This document shows positions 53,849 through 62,748 of a stretch of DNA of 64,000 nt, in pieces. The DNA lies in contig JAQCHP010000002.1 of NCBI GenBank assembly GCA_027619595.1, positions 1-64,000 on the forward strand, in the 5' to 3' direction. The stretch's first letter is position 1. Each line of letters opens with the position of its first letter. The DNA comes from Planctomycetota bacterium (GTDB lineage: Bacteria > Planctomycetota > Planctomycetia > Pirellulales > Pirellulaceae). The notes beneath the pieces are model-generated. The model was not told the DNA's origin, ran no database searches, and saw nothing but the letters and a program-made list of their open reading frames with translations. Position numbers and translations under genes: made by a program.

Positions 53849-55105
53849 CTAGGGTGCTGCTAGTTCGACCGGTGCGAGATGCCGGACCCCATCAGATGAT
53901 GCGACGACGGTGATCCCCTGTTCGCTTACCGTAAAGCCCCGCTGTCGGTCGAGATCAGGATCGAAGCCGATAGCCACACCGCTGGGTATGCGAATCCCTT
54001 TGTCGATGATTGAACGGCGAATTCGAGCATGCCGTCCGACGTCGACCCCCTCGAAGAGAATAGATTCTTCTACTGTGGCATAACTATTGATTCGAACATT
54101 GGGCGAAAGGATGCTGCGGCGGACCGTTCCACCGGAGACGATCGTGCCCTGGCAAGTGATGCTGTCCATCGCTCGGCCGCACCGATCCTCATCGCCGTCA
54201 CCACTGAATACAAACTTTGGTGGCGGGAAATTAGGGTGGTATGTGCGAATAGCCCACTGCTCGTCGTACATATTCAACTTCGGATCAACCTCGATCAAAT
54301 CCATATTGGCTTCGAAATAGGCATCCAGTGTTCCGACGTCTCGCCAATAGGGAGAGCCTTTGCGATTTTCATCGCGAAACGGGAACGCGAAAACGCGGTA
54401 CCGATCGATTACGGACGGAATGATATTTCGACCGAAGTCGTGGTTGCTTTTTGGATGCGTTGCATCGAGGCAAAGCTGTTCGAACAGAAATCGGGCCGAG
54501 AATACGTAAATTCCCATGGAAGCAAAGCAATGTTCGCCGTCGCCGGGGATCGTGCGTGGTTCTGGTGGCTTTTCTTGGAAGCCGACGATGCGATTGTCAT
54601 TGTCGACCTGCATGACGCCGAATTCTCGCGCGTCCTTCTTGGCGACACGGAGTGATCCGACGGTGAGATCTGCTTGATTTTCCAGGTGGGCATCCAGCAT
54701 CCGTCGGTAGTTCATTTTGTAGATATGATCCCCGGCGAGGATGAGGACGTAGTCAGGACGTTCCTTTTCAATGGAATAAATATTTTGGTAGACCGCATCG
54801 GCGGTGCCTTGATACCACTGCTCGTCGATTCGCTGTTGTGGCGGCAGAACGTCAATGAATTCACCCAATTCATGGCAAAAGAAACGTCGCCAGCCCAAAT
54901 TGATGTGGCGGTCGAGACTGCGGGCCTTGTATTGAGTAAACACCAAGATCTTGCGAAAACCGCTATTCAGGCAATTTGATAGCGTGAAATCGATAATTCG
55001 GTAGGAACCTCCAAAAGGAACAGCAGGTTTCGCGCGATCCCGGGTGAGCGGTTCCAGCCGCGAGCCTTTGCCGCCTGCCAGAACGACCGCCATGCAGTTT
55101 TGCAT
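53849..55105 (-). CDS. glgC: Glucose-1-phosphate adenylyltransferase
   Basis: A 418-residue ADP-glucose pyrophosphorylase, the first committed step of glycogen synthesis. The N-terminal nucleotidyltransferase domain has VLAGGKGSRLEPLTRDRAKP, FGGSYRIIDFTLSNCLNSG, WYQGTADAVYQN and LILAGDHIYKMNY. The C-terminal left-handed beta-helix region contains GTIVSGGTVRRSILSPNVRI. AAGGA lies 8 bases before the ATG. No other glg gene is in the window. Confidence 0.97.
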   Translation of the reverse strand: MQNCMAVVLAGGKGSRLEPLTRDRAKPAVPFGGSYRIIDFTLSNCLNSGFRKILVFTQYKARSLDRHINLGWRRFFCHELGEFIDVLPPQQRIDEQWYQGTADAVYQNIYSIEKERPDYVLILAGDHIYKMNYRRMLDAHLENQADLTVGSLRVAKKDAREFGVMQVDNDNRIVGFQEKPPEPRTIPGDGEHCFASMGIYVFSARFLFEQLCLDATHPKSNHDFGRNIIPSVIDRYRVFAFPFRDENRKGSPYWRDVGTLDAYFEANMDLIEVDPKLNMYDEQWAIRTYHPNFPPPKFVFSGDGDEDRCGRAMDSITCQGTIVSGGTVRRSILSPNVRINSYATVEESILFEGVDVGRHARIRRSIIDKGIRIPSGVAIGFDPDLDRQRGFTVSEQGITVVASSDGVRHLAPVELAAP

Positions 55106-55218
55106 TTCTTGGTTCCTTGTCGCGCTAAATCGTCCTTAATTACGCAATGGGCATTGTATCGGCTGCAGCTAACCGCCTAAAGACGAATATTGTCGAATTT
55201 AAGGTTAATGTTGGATCC

Positions 55219-56409
55219 TTATTGCGTCTTGGTAGGTACGTAGGAATGATCGCGTTTTCGCACGACTTCTGCCTTGAGAATCTTGTCGGGATTGGGTGCG
55301 GGTTGTTTCTGCGGATCTCGACGTTGGATCTTCGCCAGGACCGGGAATCCATCGATGACTCGCCCAAAAACAGTATGGACCCCATTGAGTTGGGGTGTGG
55401 GTAGGAAAGTGAGGAAGAACTGGGAGCCTCCCGAATCACGTTGTTGCGTCTTCGCCATGCTGAGACTCCCGCGGAAATGTCGTCGGTACTCCGGCTTGTG
55501 GCACTCACAATAAATGTTGTATCCCGGCCCGCCGCTGCCGTCTCCTTTGGGGCACCCACCTTGCGCCATAAAGTGTTCCAACACGCGATGAAACGTCAAC
55601 CCGTCGTAGTAGCCTTTTTCCACTAGACTAACAAAATTCCCCACCGTTTCTGGGGCCTCGTTTTCAAATAGTTCGATGACGATCTCCCCTTTGCTGGTTG
55701 TTAACCTAACTTGAGGCAGATCATTTTGCTGAGCCTCTTTTTCGCGAATCGCTTGCTCCTGCTGCCACAAGCCGACATATTCGGGAATAATCGCGAGGAA
55801 TTGGCCGTGTTTGGCATCCAGCGTGCCATTCTGGGCGGCTTGTTTCCAATATTGGGCTGCTTCTTCGAAATGGTTCGTAGCGAAGGCCGCCATGCCAACG
55901 CCGTCCAATAGTTGCTTGTCCTCGCATTTGCCCTCGATGAGGGCTTTGGCGATCACGTATGCATCTTCGTAGTTGTCTCGCTTGATGTCGTCGATAAAGA
56001 TATCGAGCAATAGGCGGCTTAACTCGCGGTCTTGTTCGGGGTGAGCCGCGTAGGCCGATGTGGCGGTTTGTCGTAGTTGTGGGACGATCTGTTCTGCCGC
56101 CTCCAGAGCTTGTTTGACCAACTGAGATGATTTCTTCAACTCCGTTTCGCCTGATCCTTTTGCTTTTAGTTCGTCGTGAACTTCGATGGCGACTCGTAAG
56201 GCGGACAGTCCCTGTTTCCACGTTTTCAGGCTTTCCTGATAGGCAACGGTTATCGGGTCGCTGTTGGCGGGCGCAGGCGATTCCCCTCGCGCAGTGGAAG
56301 CTGCCAGTAGGCACGTGGCAGACGCCAAAACCCAGAGCAGGGTGTTGAAACCTTGCCCGCTTGGAAAACGGATCGCAGTTAAACTTGAGTCGAGTCTTAA
56401 GTTGTTCAT
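55219..56409 (-). CDS. Exported cyclophilin-type peptidyl-prolyl isomerase
   Basis: A 396-residue protein. A signal peptide (about 15-40, TLLWVLASATCLLAASTARG) precedes a helical TPR-like region with a Sel1/TPR-like piece (FATNHFEEAAQYWKQAAQNG). A C-terminal cyclophilin domain (about 235-385) follows, with FHRVLEHFMAQGGCPKGDGS, GGSQFFLTFLPTPQLNG and VHTVFGRVIDGF. The active-site Arg is in FHRV. The ATG at 56409 gives a normal signal peptide; earlier frame to 56526 is unlikely to be translated. It would fold proteins in the periplasm. It is divergent from rsmD. Confidence 0.92.
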   Translation of the reverse strand: MNNLRLDSSLTAIRFPSGQGFNTLLWVLASATCLLAASTARGESPAPANSDPITVAYQESLKTWKQGLSALRVAIEVHDELKAKGSGETELKKSSQLVKQALEAAEQIVPQLRQTATSAYAAHPEQDRELSRLLLDIFIDDIKRDNYEDAYVIAKALIEGKCEDKQLLDGVGMAAFATNHFEEAAQYWKQAAQNGTLDAKHGQFLAIIPEYVGLWQQEQAIREKEAQQNDLPQVRLTTSKGEIVIELFENEAPETVGNFVSLVEKGYYDGLTFHRVLEHFMAQGGCPKGDGSGGPGYNIYCECHKPEYRRHFRGSLSMAKTQQRDSGGSQFFLTFLPTPQLNGVHTVFGRVIDGFPVLAKIQRRDPQKQPAPNPDKILKAEVVRKRDHSYVPTKTQ

Positions 56410-56582
56410 AGCTAGGTTTCGATTCGATGCACTTGCTGGAATGGTAAATGTGCTTGTTTTTTTCTTGGCAGCGGAGAAGCCGTCTCCCAATTCTAGTGAA
56501 CTACCGGTTGCTTTTGGACCCCCCATCGTCTCGTCACGCGTTGTGTCTTGGACTAGCGTGGTAGATGCGTTGCTGATTCATT

Positions 56583-57242
56583 ATGCGTATGGAGGAGACC
56601 GTGTCAAAATTCCCATCAAAACGAAACGAGCGAGCTACTGCGGCGACCCAAGAGTTCCGCATCATTGGAGGTGAGTTTCGTGGGCGTCGGCTTTCGTATC
56701 CGGGGAACCCGGGATTACGTCCAATGAAGGATCGCACGCGGGAGGCGCTTTTTAACCGTCTTCGAAATTTTATCGAGGGGGCGCACGCGATCGATCTGTT
56801 CGCAGGCACAGGGGCCGTGGGGTTGGAGGCACTGAGCCGCGGCGCTGGGTCGATGATCGCTTTCGAAAATCACACCGAAACGGCCCGCAGCTTGCGAAAA
56901 AATATCGAAAAATTGGGCGTCACCGATCGAACACGCGTTGTTTGCGGCGATGTGTTTCCGTGGGCCGCCCAAAGTCCGATGGGCTTGGAGAATCCCACTC
57001 AGCTCGACTCCCAAACGCCATGGTGCGTATTCTGCTGTCCCCCGTACGAATTCTATCGCACTCGGGAAGCGGAAATGCTGGAACTAATTACGCAAATGGT
57101 GGCGCGGTCACCGATCGGAAGCGTGATCGTGGTTGAATCGGACCTGGAATGGCAGCCGGTGTCGATGCCATCGGAACGCACCTGGGAGTCGTATGGATAC
57201 GCTCCCGCTGTCCTGCGGATTCTGTGGCCTGAGAACGCTTAG
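56583..57242 (+). CDS. rsmD: 16S rRNA (guanine-966-N2)-methyltransferase, RsmD family
   Basis: A 219-residue RsmD-like protein. Family hallmarks are IIGGEFRGRRL, LRPMKDRTREALFNRL, the SAM motif AIDLFAGTGAVGLEALSRGA and the C-terminal YGYAPAVLRILWPE. The catalytic motif IV, normally (D/N/S)PP(Y/F), reads CCPPYEFY here, a Cys in place of the usual acid or Ser. All other family features are intact. The first ATG (56583) is used; a GTG shortly after GGAGGAG (codon 7) is another possible start. Confidence 0.9.
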   Translation: MRMEETVSKFPSKRNERATAATQEFRIIGGEFRGRRLSYPGNPGLRPMKDRTREALFNRLRNFIEGAHAIDLFAGTGAVGLEALSRGAGSMIAFENHTETARSLRKNIEKLGVTDRTRVVCGDVFPWAAQSPMGLENPTQLDSQTPWCVFCCPPYEFYRTREAEMLELITQMVARSPIGSVIVVESDLEWQPVSMPSERTWESYGYAPAVLRILWPENA

Positions 57243-57272
57243 GCCTCGGGGGTTCATGAAAGTGCTGTTGGT

Positions 57273-57719
57273 TCAGCCGCGCAGGTTGCTGCTTAGCACC
57301 GATAGGAATCGATGCAAATTGCCGACGTCGGGATCTTCCGTTTGATAGATGATCAATGATGCTAGGACTAAAGTTGCGACGAGTCCGACCCAAGTCCAGA
57401 AACCGGCAGAATCTTGCGGAGAGACGCAATCGTCCAAGATTTCCAGCCCTGCATGCACGATTTTCTTCGATTTTTCGAGGTGTACGACCCGTACTTCGTG
57501 CCAAGTGCCGCGGGTCCCTACGAGTAGCCGTTGCCCAATCTTGAGACGCGTCCCAAATCTTGGTAGGGAAATCGAAAATCCGGTCGCCGATTGATCGATC
57601 AGATCAGCCGCCAAGTCCTGGCGACCGACGCGCAGCAATACGTGCTGTCGACTGGCATAGGATCCGGGGATCCGTGCCGCCTGTCTTCGATCCGTGTCGT
57701 CCAGTATTGATTGGTGCAT
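57273..57719 (-). CDS. PilZ-domain protein with C-terminal membrane anchor
   Basis: A 148-residue protein. An N-terminal PilZ-type domain has RRQAARIPGSYASRQHV (RxxxR-like) and DLIDQSATGFSISLPRFG (D/NxSxxG), the two c-di-GMP-binding motifs. A hydrophobic segment follows near the C terminus (FWTWVGLVATLVLASLIIY). The ATG at 57719 has AGGA 8 bases ahead; frame to 57803 would add 28 residues. It probably senses c-di-GMP at the inner membrane, perhaps for motility or surface structures. It is convergent with rsmD. Confidence 0.82.
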   Translation of the reverse strand: MHQSILDDTDRRQAARIPGSYASRQHVLLRVGRQDLAADLIDQSATGFSISLPRFGTRLKIGQRLLVGTRGTWHEVRVVHLEKSKKIVHAGLEILDDCVSPQDSAGFWTWVGLVATLVLASLIIYQTEDPDVGNLHRFLSVLSSNLRG

Positions 57720-57884
57720 TTGATTATTCCTCGGGTTCGTCGAGGGATCCGTGTTAACCATAGAATTGTTCCAGGCCTCGGGGCGACCGATTACAAGACA
57801 CACCGGGCCATTCCTTGCCCCTTGGATTCGCTTAAGGGGGATTGTGTCGGTTGTGGGGATGGCGAGCCGGCGGGGTGGGTCGCC

Positions 57885-58409
57885 TCAGTCTTCAAGATCG
57901 CGTGGATGGATTACGTCTACCAACTGCCAGCGGTGGGGGGATGCAAATGCCTCCTCCCACGACTCTGCTCGGCAGGTCAATAATGCTGCCGATGCCGTCT
58001 TGAGAATGGCCGTTTCCCCGCTGAATCTTTGGACGGCTTCCTCCCATCCGTGATTGTGTCCCAGCACGAGGATCGTGCGGTGTTTCGCTGCCAACATGGG
58101 TACCATCTCGCGTATGGCATCCGGGCCAGCGAGGTAGAAGGAATTTGTGAATTCGACGGCAGCAAGATCCCAAGTGAGCGATAGGAGCCCTGCTGTTTCG
58201 CGGGTGCGAAGCGAGTCACTGGAGATGATCTTGTCGGGAATCCAACCGATCTCGGCCAAGTGTTGAGCAACCTGCGGCGTAGCGCGGCGGCCGCGTGCTG
58301 TGAGCGGACGGTCATGATCCGATTGGCCTAGCTCCTTCCAGGAACTCTTGGCATGTCGCATCACAATAAGTCGAAAGTCCACCAATGTCTTGTTCCTTGT
58401 ACCGATCAC
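57885..58409 (-). CDS. SixA-like histidine phosphatase
   Basis: A 174-residue small histidine-phosphatase-superfamily protein. The RH catalytic motif is in IVMRHAKSSWKELG, with DHDRPLTARGRR, SDSLRTRETA (second Arg) and LVLGHNHGWEEAV (second His). It lies 24 bp downstream of ppk1 and is probably co-transcribed with it. SixA-type enzymes remove phosphate from histidine phosphocarriers; here the physical link to polyphosphate kinase is notable. Confidence 0.9.
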   Translation of the reverse strand: MIGTRNKTLVDFRLIVMRHAKSSWKELGQSDHDRPLTARGRRATPQVAQHLAEIGWIPDKIISSDSLRTRETAGLLSLTWDLAAVEFTNSFYLAGPDAIREMVPMLAAKHRTILVLGHNHGWEEAVQRFSGETAILKTASAALLTCRAESWEEAFASPHRWQLVDVIHPRDLED

Positions 58410-58433
58410 GGCCGATTATCGGATCACGTTGCG

Positions 58434-60689
58434 TCAAGAGCGGGGCTTTTTCGACCGTTCCGACACAGATCTTGTCGCGCCATTCGATGGCGACGATCGG
58501 CCGGATCGCTTGTCGGATTGTCGGGATTTTGTGGGCGATTTCGGCGGAAGTATTGCGGCTGGCGGAAACTGAATCGCGGCGTTGCGTTCGTCCACAAACA
58601 TTCCGGCCAGTCGAAGTAATTCCTCTTGGCAGCGTACTTTTGGCTGGCCGTCTTGTGCATCGATATTCCGGTAATGACCGTCAGGCTCCAGTTGTCGGGT
58701 GCGTGTATTGTCTCCCAGGTACGTCGGAATGATTTCGCTCAAAATACGTTTCTTGAGTCCGCTCGATTCAATCGGAAACATAACTTCCACGCGTCGATAG
58801 AAATTGCGGGGCATCCAGTCGGCGCTTGACAAAAAAATCTGAGCCGATTCGTCTGGGCCAAATACGAATAGTCGACTGTGTTCCAAGAATCGATCGACGA
58901 TACTGGTGACTCGGATATTGTCCGATACTCCGGCGATGCCGGGCCGCAGGCAGCAGATGCCACGCACAATGAGGTCGATGGGAACACCGGCCTGGCTGGC
59001 TTGAAACAGAGATTCGATAATGGTTGGATCAACAATCGAGTTAAGTTTCGCAAAGATTCGTGCCGGCTTGCCCTTCTGAGCGCGCGAGGCTTGTTGCTCA
59101 ATTAACTCAAGAGTTCGGCGTTGAAGGTCGTTTGGCGCGACGAGAAGCTTCTTCCACGCGTGCCCTTGGGCGTATCCTGTGAGAAGGTTAAGCAGCGCGG
59201 AAACGTCGCTGGCGATTTCAGGATCGGCCGTGAATAGTCCCAGGTCAGTGTAGACCCGAGCCGTAGTGGGGTTGTAGTTGCCGGTGCTCAGGTGGACGTA
59301 CCGGCGGACTCCGGACTCTTCCTGGCGAACGACCAGCGACACCTTACAGTGCGTTTTGAGGTCCATAAAACCATACACGACATGGACACCCGACTGCTCC
59401 AATTGTCGAGCCCATCCGACGTTGGCTTGTTCATCGAAACGTGCTTGCAACTCGACAATCGCCGTCACATGTTTGCCACTGTCGGCTGCATCGGTGAGTG
59501 CTCGTACGATGGGTGAGTCTCCGCTCGTGCGGTACAGTGTTTGCTTGATAGCCAGGACTTGCGGGTCGGCTGCCGCCCGTTGAACAAATTCCACGACGGG
59601 AGCAAAGGAATCGAACGGATGATGCAGCAAAATGTCGCGACGTGCGATTGCGGCAAATAGATTTTCCTCGCGGCGCCGAAGACCGCGTGGAGATTGCGGA
59701 ATAAACGGCATGTCGCGTAAGTGGTCAAAATTCTGGAGTTGTGTCAGCGGGACGAGACCGGTGAGATCTAACGGGCCAGGAACGCGATAGACTTCGCTGT
59801 AGCAAGTTCCATCCTTTTTGCCTTCATCCCGTACGTGTTCCTGTTCGATAATGAGCTGCACAAGTTGTTGATCTGCGGAAGCCGGGACTTCCAGCCGGAC
59901 GGCATCTGCCTTGCGTCGTGCTTTCAGTCGCTCCTCAATTATATGCAATAGATCGTCGGATTCTTGATGCAGTAGCTCGACATCACTGTCGCGAGTAACA
60001 CGAAAGGTCGTCGAGCACTCGACGTCAAAGCCACCAAATATTTCGGGAAGGCGACTTCGTACAAGATCTTCAAGCAAGACAAATTCGTGCGGATGGTCGC
60101 CGCCAGCGGGGACAAGACGCGAAATAATTGACGGGACTTGTACGACGGCAAATAGTTTCTTGGGGCCCAGGCCGGTGCGGCGGGCTAACATGGCCGCCAG
60201 ATAGAGTGCCCGATTGTGGTATCGGGGACGAGGGTGGCTGGGGTCGATGGCCAGCGGAGTAAGAATCGGATAGACCGTTTCCGCAAAATATCGGTCAAGG
60301 TGTTTGCGTCGTCCGGCAAGCTCCGTGGCGTCGGCGATTCGTATACCAGTCTCATCCAACTTCGGACGTATCTGGTCGTTCCAACAAGCATATTGCCGCT
60401 GCACGAGACGATCGGTGAGCGTAGCGATCGTTCGCAATTGCGTTAGCGATGACATGCCATCTGGGTTGTAATCTTGGGGGGCGCCTTCCTCAAATGCCTG
60501 TTCGCGTAACCCTGCGACACGCACCATGAAGAATTCGTCCAGGTTGGAACTGAAGATAGCAAGAAACTTGACACGTTCGAGCAGTGGGGTCGACTCGTTT
60601 TCGGCCTCTTCCAGCACACGACGATTAAATTCCAACCAGCTCAATTCCCGGTTGATGTAGTTTTCGGACTTGAACTTGACGTGGTTCAC
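58434..60689 (-). CDS. ppk1: Polyphosphate kinase 1
   Basis: A 751-residue PPK1, which makes inorganic polyphosphate from ATP. The N-terminal domain starts with YINRELSWLEFNRRVLEEAE. The catalytic part has the HxK motif H448-C-K (LKTHCKVSLVVR) with the autophosphorylated His by homology to E. coli His435, then YVHLSTGNYNPTTARVYTDL. A later second PLD-like segment contains VRGICCLRPG. The C-terminal tail (about 715-751) is basic and rich in Ser/Lys. It starts with a GTG and is divergent from the ppx-type gene. Confidence 0.97.
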   Translation of the reverse strand: MNHVKFKSENYINRELSWLEFNRRVLEEAENESTPLLERVKFLAIFSSNLDEFFMVRVAGLREQAFEEGAPQDYNPDGMSSLTQLRTIATLTDRLVQRQYACWNDQIRPKLDETGIRIADATELAGRRKHLDRYFAETVYPILTPLAIDPSHPRPRYHNRALYLAAMLARRTGLGPKKLFAVVQVPSIISRLVPAGGDHPHEFVLLEDLVRSRLPEIFGGFDVECSTTFRVTRDSDVELLHQESDDLLHIIEERLKARRKADAVRLEVPASADQQLVQLIIEQEHVRDEGKKDGTCYSEVYRVPGPLDLTGLVPLTQLQNFDHLRDMPFIPQSPRGLRRREENLFAAIARRDILLHHPFDSFAPVVEFVQRAAADPQVLAIKQTLYRTSGDSPIVRALTDAADSGKHVTAIVELQARFDEQANVGWARQLEQSGVHVVYGFMDLKTHCKVSLVVRQEESGVRRYVHLSTGNYNPTTARVYTDLGLFTADPEIASDVSALLNLLTGYAQGHAWKKLLVAPNDLQRRTLELIEQQASRAQKGKPARIFAKLNSIVDPTIIESLFQASQAGVPIDLIVRGICCLRPGIAGVSDNIRVTSIVDRFLEHSRLFVFGPDESAQIFLSSADWMPRNFYRRVEVMFPIESSGLKKRILSEIIPTYLGDNTRTRQLEPDGHYRNIDAQDGQPKVRCQEELLRLAGMFVDERNAAIQFPPAAILPPKSPTKSRQSDKRSGRSSPSNGATRSVSERSKKPRS

Positions 60690-60762
60690 GGTAGATGCTC
60701 GAACGAATGGATTCGGATTGAGGTGGGGTTATGATCTGTATATCGGTTATGTCGTGGAATAA

Positions 60763-60797
60763 GGGGCGGCGATCGCGACCGCTCCTACTGCCGCCCC
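60763..60797. promoter_or_regulatory. Inverted repeat in the ppk1/ppx divergent promoter region
   Basis: GGGGCGGC (60763-60770) is repeated as GCCGCCCC (60790-60797) around 19 bases. The 8-bp palindrome GCGATCGC (60769-60776) lies at its inner edge. It sits midway between the starts of two divergent polyphosphate operons (60689 and 60892), a natural place for a shared operator. T-rich sequence lies only on the wrong side for a terminator. Confidence 0.55.
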
Positions 60798-60891
60798 AAA
60801 AATGGTACCATAGGCATAGTTGAATTGTACTACGCTGGTGGGCGAAGGCGCACCGTAGGGTGGGTCGTGCAGGTGGGAGAACACGGGAATT

Positions 60892-62616
60892 ATGCGTCAA
60901 ATCGCGAGCGGAAAGGGGGCAGATCCTGCCCAGCCGGAACACCGTCCGGAAATAGCCGCACACGATCCGGAATGTGCGAAAATAGAGCCCACGGGAAGTA
61001 GGCCGGGCGACCCTCTGGCCGGACCCCAGGCAGAGGTCCACCTAGCCGAAAGTGCGGGTTCGGATGAGTCTGCCAATCCTCGGCTGGCCGCGGTCGATAT
61101 TGGCAGTAACAGCGTCAGGCTGGTTGTGGCGCAGTGTCTGCCGGGTGGCCAGTTCCGCATCCTGGACGAGGAACGTGAGACGCCTCGTCTCGCTAAAACG
61201 CTCAGTACTACGGGATGCCTGAGCTCAAAAGCAATCGATATGACGATCGATACTTTGCGGCGATTTCAGAAGATTGCTCGCGGTCGAGGCGTCGAACAGA
61301 TGCATGTGATTGCGACGTGCGCCGTTCGCGAGGCAAGCAACGGGCCGGAACTTTGTGAGCGTGCCCGGTGTGAACTGGGTATCGACGTAGAGGTTATTTC
61401 AGCAGAACGTGAAGCGGAGTTGGCGTACCTGAGTGTCCAACGCTCGTTTGATATATCGGACTCCAATGTTGTCGTCGCCGATTTAGGTGGTGGAAGCATG
61501 GAAGTAGTTTTTGCCTCCCGAGGGCACATTGAGGCTATCTTTCCCACGCGGTTGGGAGTGATTCGTGTCATGGAAATGCATGACGCCACGGATGGGCTTT
61601 TTCAGGACGAAAATCCTGGAATGTTGCATGCGATCGATTGTCAGCTTAAAGACGAAATTCCCGAGCGTCCCTTTCTGCCCTATCTGCTCATTGGATGTGG
61701 AGGCACTTTTACGTCCATTGCCTCCATGATGATGGCCGCTCGCTCACAGGAAAACGACTCACGATGGGGCTACACGGTTAGTCGAGCCGATGTGCGACAC
61801 CTGTTGGATCGCTTGCAGTCGATGTCACTCAAGCAGCGCCGAGGTTATCCAGGGTTGAACGCTGACCGCGCTGACATCATTGTGGCGGGTCTGGCGATTG
61901 TCGATCGTTTGATGCGGCGTTTGCAGGTAAATCTTTTGCGTGTGCATGATGGTGGGGTGCGAGACGGGCTGTTACGCAGTATTGCGGAGGAGCGTTTGCA
62001 GCCCGAGACGTCACTCGAACAGCGCGACGCGGCCTTGGTTCGTTTTGCGGCCAGCTGCGGGGTCGAGAATCGACATGCCGAACATGTCGCGAAACTTGCC
62101 TTGCAGATTTTTGACCAGTTGCTGCCGCAGCTCAACTTGGCCGTTGAGGATCGCGACCTATTGGCCAGCGCCGCTCGACTGCAGGACGTTGGGCACCTGA
62201 TAAGCTACGAAAAACACCAGAAACATAGCTACCATTTGATTTTGCACAGTCATCTCCCGGGGTTTCGTCGTCGTGATCTCGAGATTGTCGCCAATGTCGC
62301 AAGGTACCATCGCGGGTCCCGTCCCAAAGAGAAACACGAAAATTTTCGTCGTTTGAGGCCGGACGACCAGCAACGCGTGCGCGTCCTGGCGTCCATTCTG
62401 CGAGTTGCTTCGGGACTTGATCGCAGTCATACTCAGCAGGTTGAGCAACTGCAAGCGGATTGGGCGCCGGGCAAGGTGGTATTGCGGGTGCATGCGACTG
62501 GCGATTCCGAAGTCGATCTTTGGGCAGCGCAGTTGCGAGGTACGATGTTTGAGCGGACTCTGGGTGTTACGCTAGTGATTCAGATGGTCGAAGCGACTGC
62601 CGCTTTCGAACCTTAG
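60892..62616 (+). CDS. ppx: Ppx/GppA phosphatase with C-terminal HD-type domain
   Basis: A 574-residue exopolyphosphatase/pppGpp phosphatase. The actin-like ASKHA fold shows VDIGSNSVRLVVAQ, VIATCAVREASNG, VISAEREAELAYLSVQ, VVADLGGGSMEVVFA and LIGCGGTFTSIASMMM. A C-terminal HD-like domain follows (ENRHAEHVAKLALQIFDQL, RLQDVGHLISYEKHQKHSYH), where the usual first residue of the HD pair is Gln. A hydrophilic extension of about 65 residues precedes the catalytic fold, longer than in E. coli Ppx. The start is an ATG at 60892 with a purine-rich site. It is divergent from ppk1 and upstream of the CHAD gene. Confidence 0.92.
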   Translation: MRQIASGKGADPAQPEHRPEIAAHDPECAKIEPTGSRPGDPLAGPQAEVHLAESAGSDESANPRLAAVDIGSNSVRLVVAQCLPGGQFRILDEERETPRLAKTLSTTGCLSSKAIDMTIDTLRRFQKIARGRGVEQMHVIATCAVREASNGPELCERARCELGIDVEVISAEREAELAYLSVQRSFDISDSNVVVADLGGGSMEVVFASRGHIEAIFPTRLGVIRVMEMHDATDGLFQDENPGMLHAIDCQLKDEIPERPFLPYLLIGCGGTFTSIASMMMAARSQENDSRWGYTVSRADVRHLLDRLQSMSLKQRRGYPGLNADRADIIVAGLAIVDRLMRRLQVNLLRVHDGGVRDGLLRSIAEERLQPETSLEQRDAALVRFAASCGVENRHAEHVAKLALQIFDQLLPQLNLAVEDRDLLASAARLQDVGHLISYEKHQKHSYHLILHSHLPGFRRRDLEIVANVARYHRGSRPKEKHENFRRLRPDDQQRVRVLASILRVASGLDRSHTQQVEQLQADWAPGKVVLRVHATGDSEVDLWAAQLRGTMFERTLGVTLVIQMVEATAAFEP

Positions 62617-62748
62617 GTTTGCGTGAGCAACTTCGAAGGTTGCGGCGTGGATCGCGACGAATGCGTGTCTTGAAAGCATGCTAGTTGATTTGTTTGGACC
62701 TCCATCAATTGAAGCTCGAGATCGGAACGGAAGGCCGGTGTCGACTGG

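Noticed and set aside
60763-60797. Inverted repeat as a rho-independent terminator
   Set aside because: It lies between divergent start codons with no gene running into it, and the T-rich side precedes rather than follows the stem.
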